A stretch of DNA of 64,000 nt from Glutamicibacter creatinolyticus (GTDB taxonomy: Bacteria; Actinomycetota; Actinomycetes; Actinomycetales; Micrococcaceae), in contig NZ_CP034412.1 of the NCBI RefSeq assembly GCF_006094275.1, positions 806,001 to 870,000 of the forward strand. The letters are read 5' to 3'. A program made the translations under genes and the position numbers. A model generated the notes under the pieces. It ran no database searches. It had not been told where the DNA came from and saw only the letters and a program-made list of their open reading frames with translations. Positions 62,734 through 64,000 of the stretch are shown here, in pieces (position 1 is the first letter of the stretch; each line of letters begins with the position of its first letter).

Positions 62734-63915
62734 CTAGGCGCCGATCTCCGCGTCGGGCAGCGGCACGAACTTGGGGATGCGCAAGGTGATCAGGGTGCCG
62801 GCCCCGGGGGCGGTGTCGATCACCAGTCCGTGGCCCGACCCGTAGATCTGGCGCAGACGCACGTCCACGTTGCGCAGCCCCACGTGCAGGTTGGTGGTGG
62901 TCCCGGCCAGCACGCTGGAGAGCTTCTGCGGGTCCATCCCGGCCCCGTCGTCCTCGACCTGGATCATCGCGTACTGTCCCTCGTCGGTGGCGGTGATGGA
63001 GATCAGCCCGCCGTCGGGTTTGGCCTCCAGGCCGTGGCGCACCGCGTTTTCCACCAGCGGCTGCAGCGAGAGGAACGGGATCTGGGTGGGCAGCACCTCG
63101 GGGGCGATCTGCAGGGAGACCCGGATGCGCTCCCCGAACCGGGCCTTTTCCAGCAGCAGGTAGCGGTCGATCGCCTCCAACTCCTCGGCCAGGGTGGTGA
63201 AGTCCCCGCGGCGGCGGAAGGAGTAGCGGGTGAAGTCCGCGAACTCGATCACCAGTTCCCGGGCGCGGGCCGGATCGGTGTTGATGAACGAGGCGATCGC
63301 GTTCAGCGAGTTGTAGATGAAATGCGGGGAGATCTGGGCGCGCAGCGCCCGGACCTGGGCCTCGAGCAGCATCGCCTTGGACGCGTCCAGCTCGGCCAGG
63401 GACAGCTGGGCCGAAACGAAGGTAGCGACCTCGGAGACGGCGCGCACAAACCCGGCACCGGCGTGCGCGTGCACGGCGCTGACCGCACCGACTGGGGTGC
63501 CCGAACGCAGCAGCGGGGCACTGACCAGGGTGGTGCCCGGCAGCTTGTTCACCTGGGTCTTGGAGGTGGCGATCGCGTCCTTGACGGTGCCGCGCAATTC
63601 GGCGAGCACCGGCTCGGGCAGGGCCTGGCTGGTTTCAACGCCCAGCTCGGTGGCGGTATCGGAGATCACCAGGCCCTGGCAGCCCAGCAGCTTGCGCAGC
63701 GCCCGGGCCGCCTTGGCGGCACTGACCTCGTTCAGCCCCTCGGCCAGGTGCGGGACGGCGACTGACATGTGGTGCAGCGCCTGGAAGGTCGCCTGCTCGG
63801 CGTCGGTGCCCATCTCCCGGGTGGAGCGCGAAATCCGGAAGCCGAGGAACCCCACGATGGCGATCCCGATGGACGCCACGGTGACGATCAGGGTGATCTC
63901 CAAGGCTGTTGACAT
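62734..63915 (-). CDS. Sensor histidine kinase (LytS/YehU-like, His-kinase 5)
   Basis: A 393-residue kinase. One N-terminal membrane segment (LIVTVASIGIAIVGFLGF), a GAF-like ligand domain (residues about 60-190: LVISDTATELGVET ... TTLVSAPLLRSGTPVGAVSA), the phosphoacceptor His in ALRAQISPHFIYNSLNAIA, and the HATPase boxes PFLSLQPLVENAVRHGLE and IQVEDDGAGMDPQKL. The architecture lacks the usual many-helix LytS input; ligand sensing through the GAF-like domain is an inference. The gene heads the leftward operon with the LytTR regulator, DUF485 and symporter. Confidence 0.92.
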   Translation of the reverse strand: MSTALEITLIVTVASIGIAIVGFLGFRISRSTREMGTDAEQATFQALHHMSVAVPHLAEGLNEVSAAKAARALRKLLGCQGLVISDTATELGVETSQALPEPVLAELRGTVKDAIATSKTQVNKLPGTTLVSAPLLRSGTPVGAVSAVHAHAGAGFVRAVSEVATFVSAQLSLAELDASKAMLLEAQVRALRAQISPHFIYNSLNAIASFINTDPARARELVIEFADFTRYSFRRRGDFTTLAEELEAIDRYLLLEKARFGERIRVSLQIAPEVLPTQIPFLSLQPLVENAVRHGLEAKPDGGLISITATDEGQYAMIQVEDDGAGMDPQKLSSVLAGTTTNLHVGLRNVDVRLRQIYGSGHGLVIDTAPGAGTLITLRIPKFVPLPDAEIGA

Positions 63916-64000
63916 GCCTCAATCCTAATCACTGCGCCGCCCGGCCGACCGTTCGTCGCGCCCGGGTGTGCCGTTGGGCGCATGATCTTGACCGCTGGCC

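Overview
The window is high-GC actinobacterial DNA. Its gene content (rpsB-tsf-pyrH-frr-cdsA, dus-dgt-dnaG, a urocanase gene next to an IclR regulator, a desferrioxamine-type siderophore cluster, GT87 and GT4 mannosyltransferase-like enzymes, and MctC/DUF485 transport genes) fits an Arthrobacter-like member of the Micrococcaceae. The genus is an inference; no rRNA gene is present.

Layout. 0-12.5 kb: the end of metX, an AlkB-type dioxygenase, a 941-residue TPR protein, a PfkB sugar kinase, an IclR regulator with hutU, a tightly overlapping three-gene operon (acyl-CoA dehydrogenase-like, PIG-L deacetylase/methyltransferase fusion, family 2 glycosyltransferase), dps and two very small genes. 12.6-24.75 kb: almost every gene is broken. 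Parts of HrpB helicase, an acyl-CoA dehydrogenase, TetR, a DoxX-like protein, an MFS exporter, PhzF, an AMIN-like protein, MscS, a YqaJ nuclease, an ABC ATPase with an FtsX-type permease, a metallo-beta-lactamase-fold enzyme and a ferric-siderophore importer (binding protein, two FecCD permeases, ATPase, siderophore-interacting reductase) abut each other with gene ends and intergenic DNA missing. This looks like lost sequence, by assembly error or by real deletion. 25-38.7 kb: intact housekeeping genes (GT87 transferase, SGNH hydrolase, esterase, S4 protein, glyS, GNAT, LLM oxidoreductase, a DUF5671 membrane pair, dus, dgt, dnaG), ending in tRNA-Asn. 38.9-48.5 kb: an aminotransferase, then a minus-strand siderophore cluster (MFS, decarboxylase, N-hydroxylase, GNAT-IucC fusion) with a candidate IdeR/DtxR box, a glycosyltransferase and a second identical tRNA-Asn. 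48.7-54.5 kb: DinB, holin-X-like, DMT transporter, GT4, tRNA-Met, a second SGNH hydrolase and an M23 peptidase. 54.5-60 kb: the ribosome, elongation-factor and lipid operon ending in a DivIVA-repeat protein. 60-63.9 kb: a minus-strand operon of sensor kinase, LytTR regulator, DUF485 protein and solute:sodium symporter.

Themes. Iron handling recurs: Dps, siderophore synthesis at 40-47 kb and siderophore import at 20-24.7 kb probably belong together. The most interesting candidate for an uncharacterised system is the 7.9-11.1 kb operon, which combines a glycosyltransferase, a sugar N-deacetylase-like domain, a methyltransferase and a flavoprotein dehydrogenase. The kinase/LytTR/DUF485/symporter operon looks like a self-contained carboxylate sensing and uptake unit.
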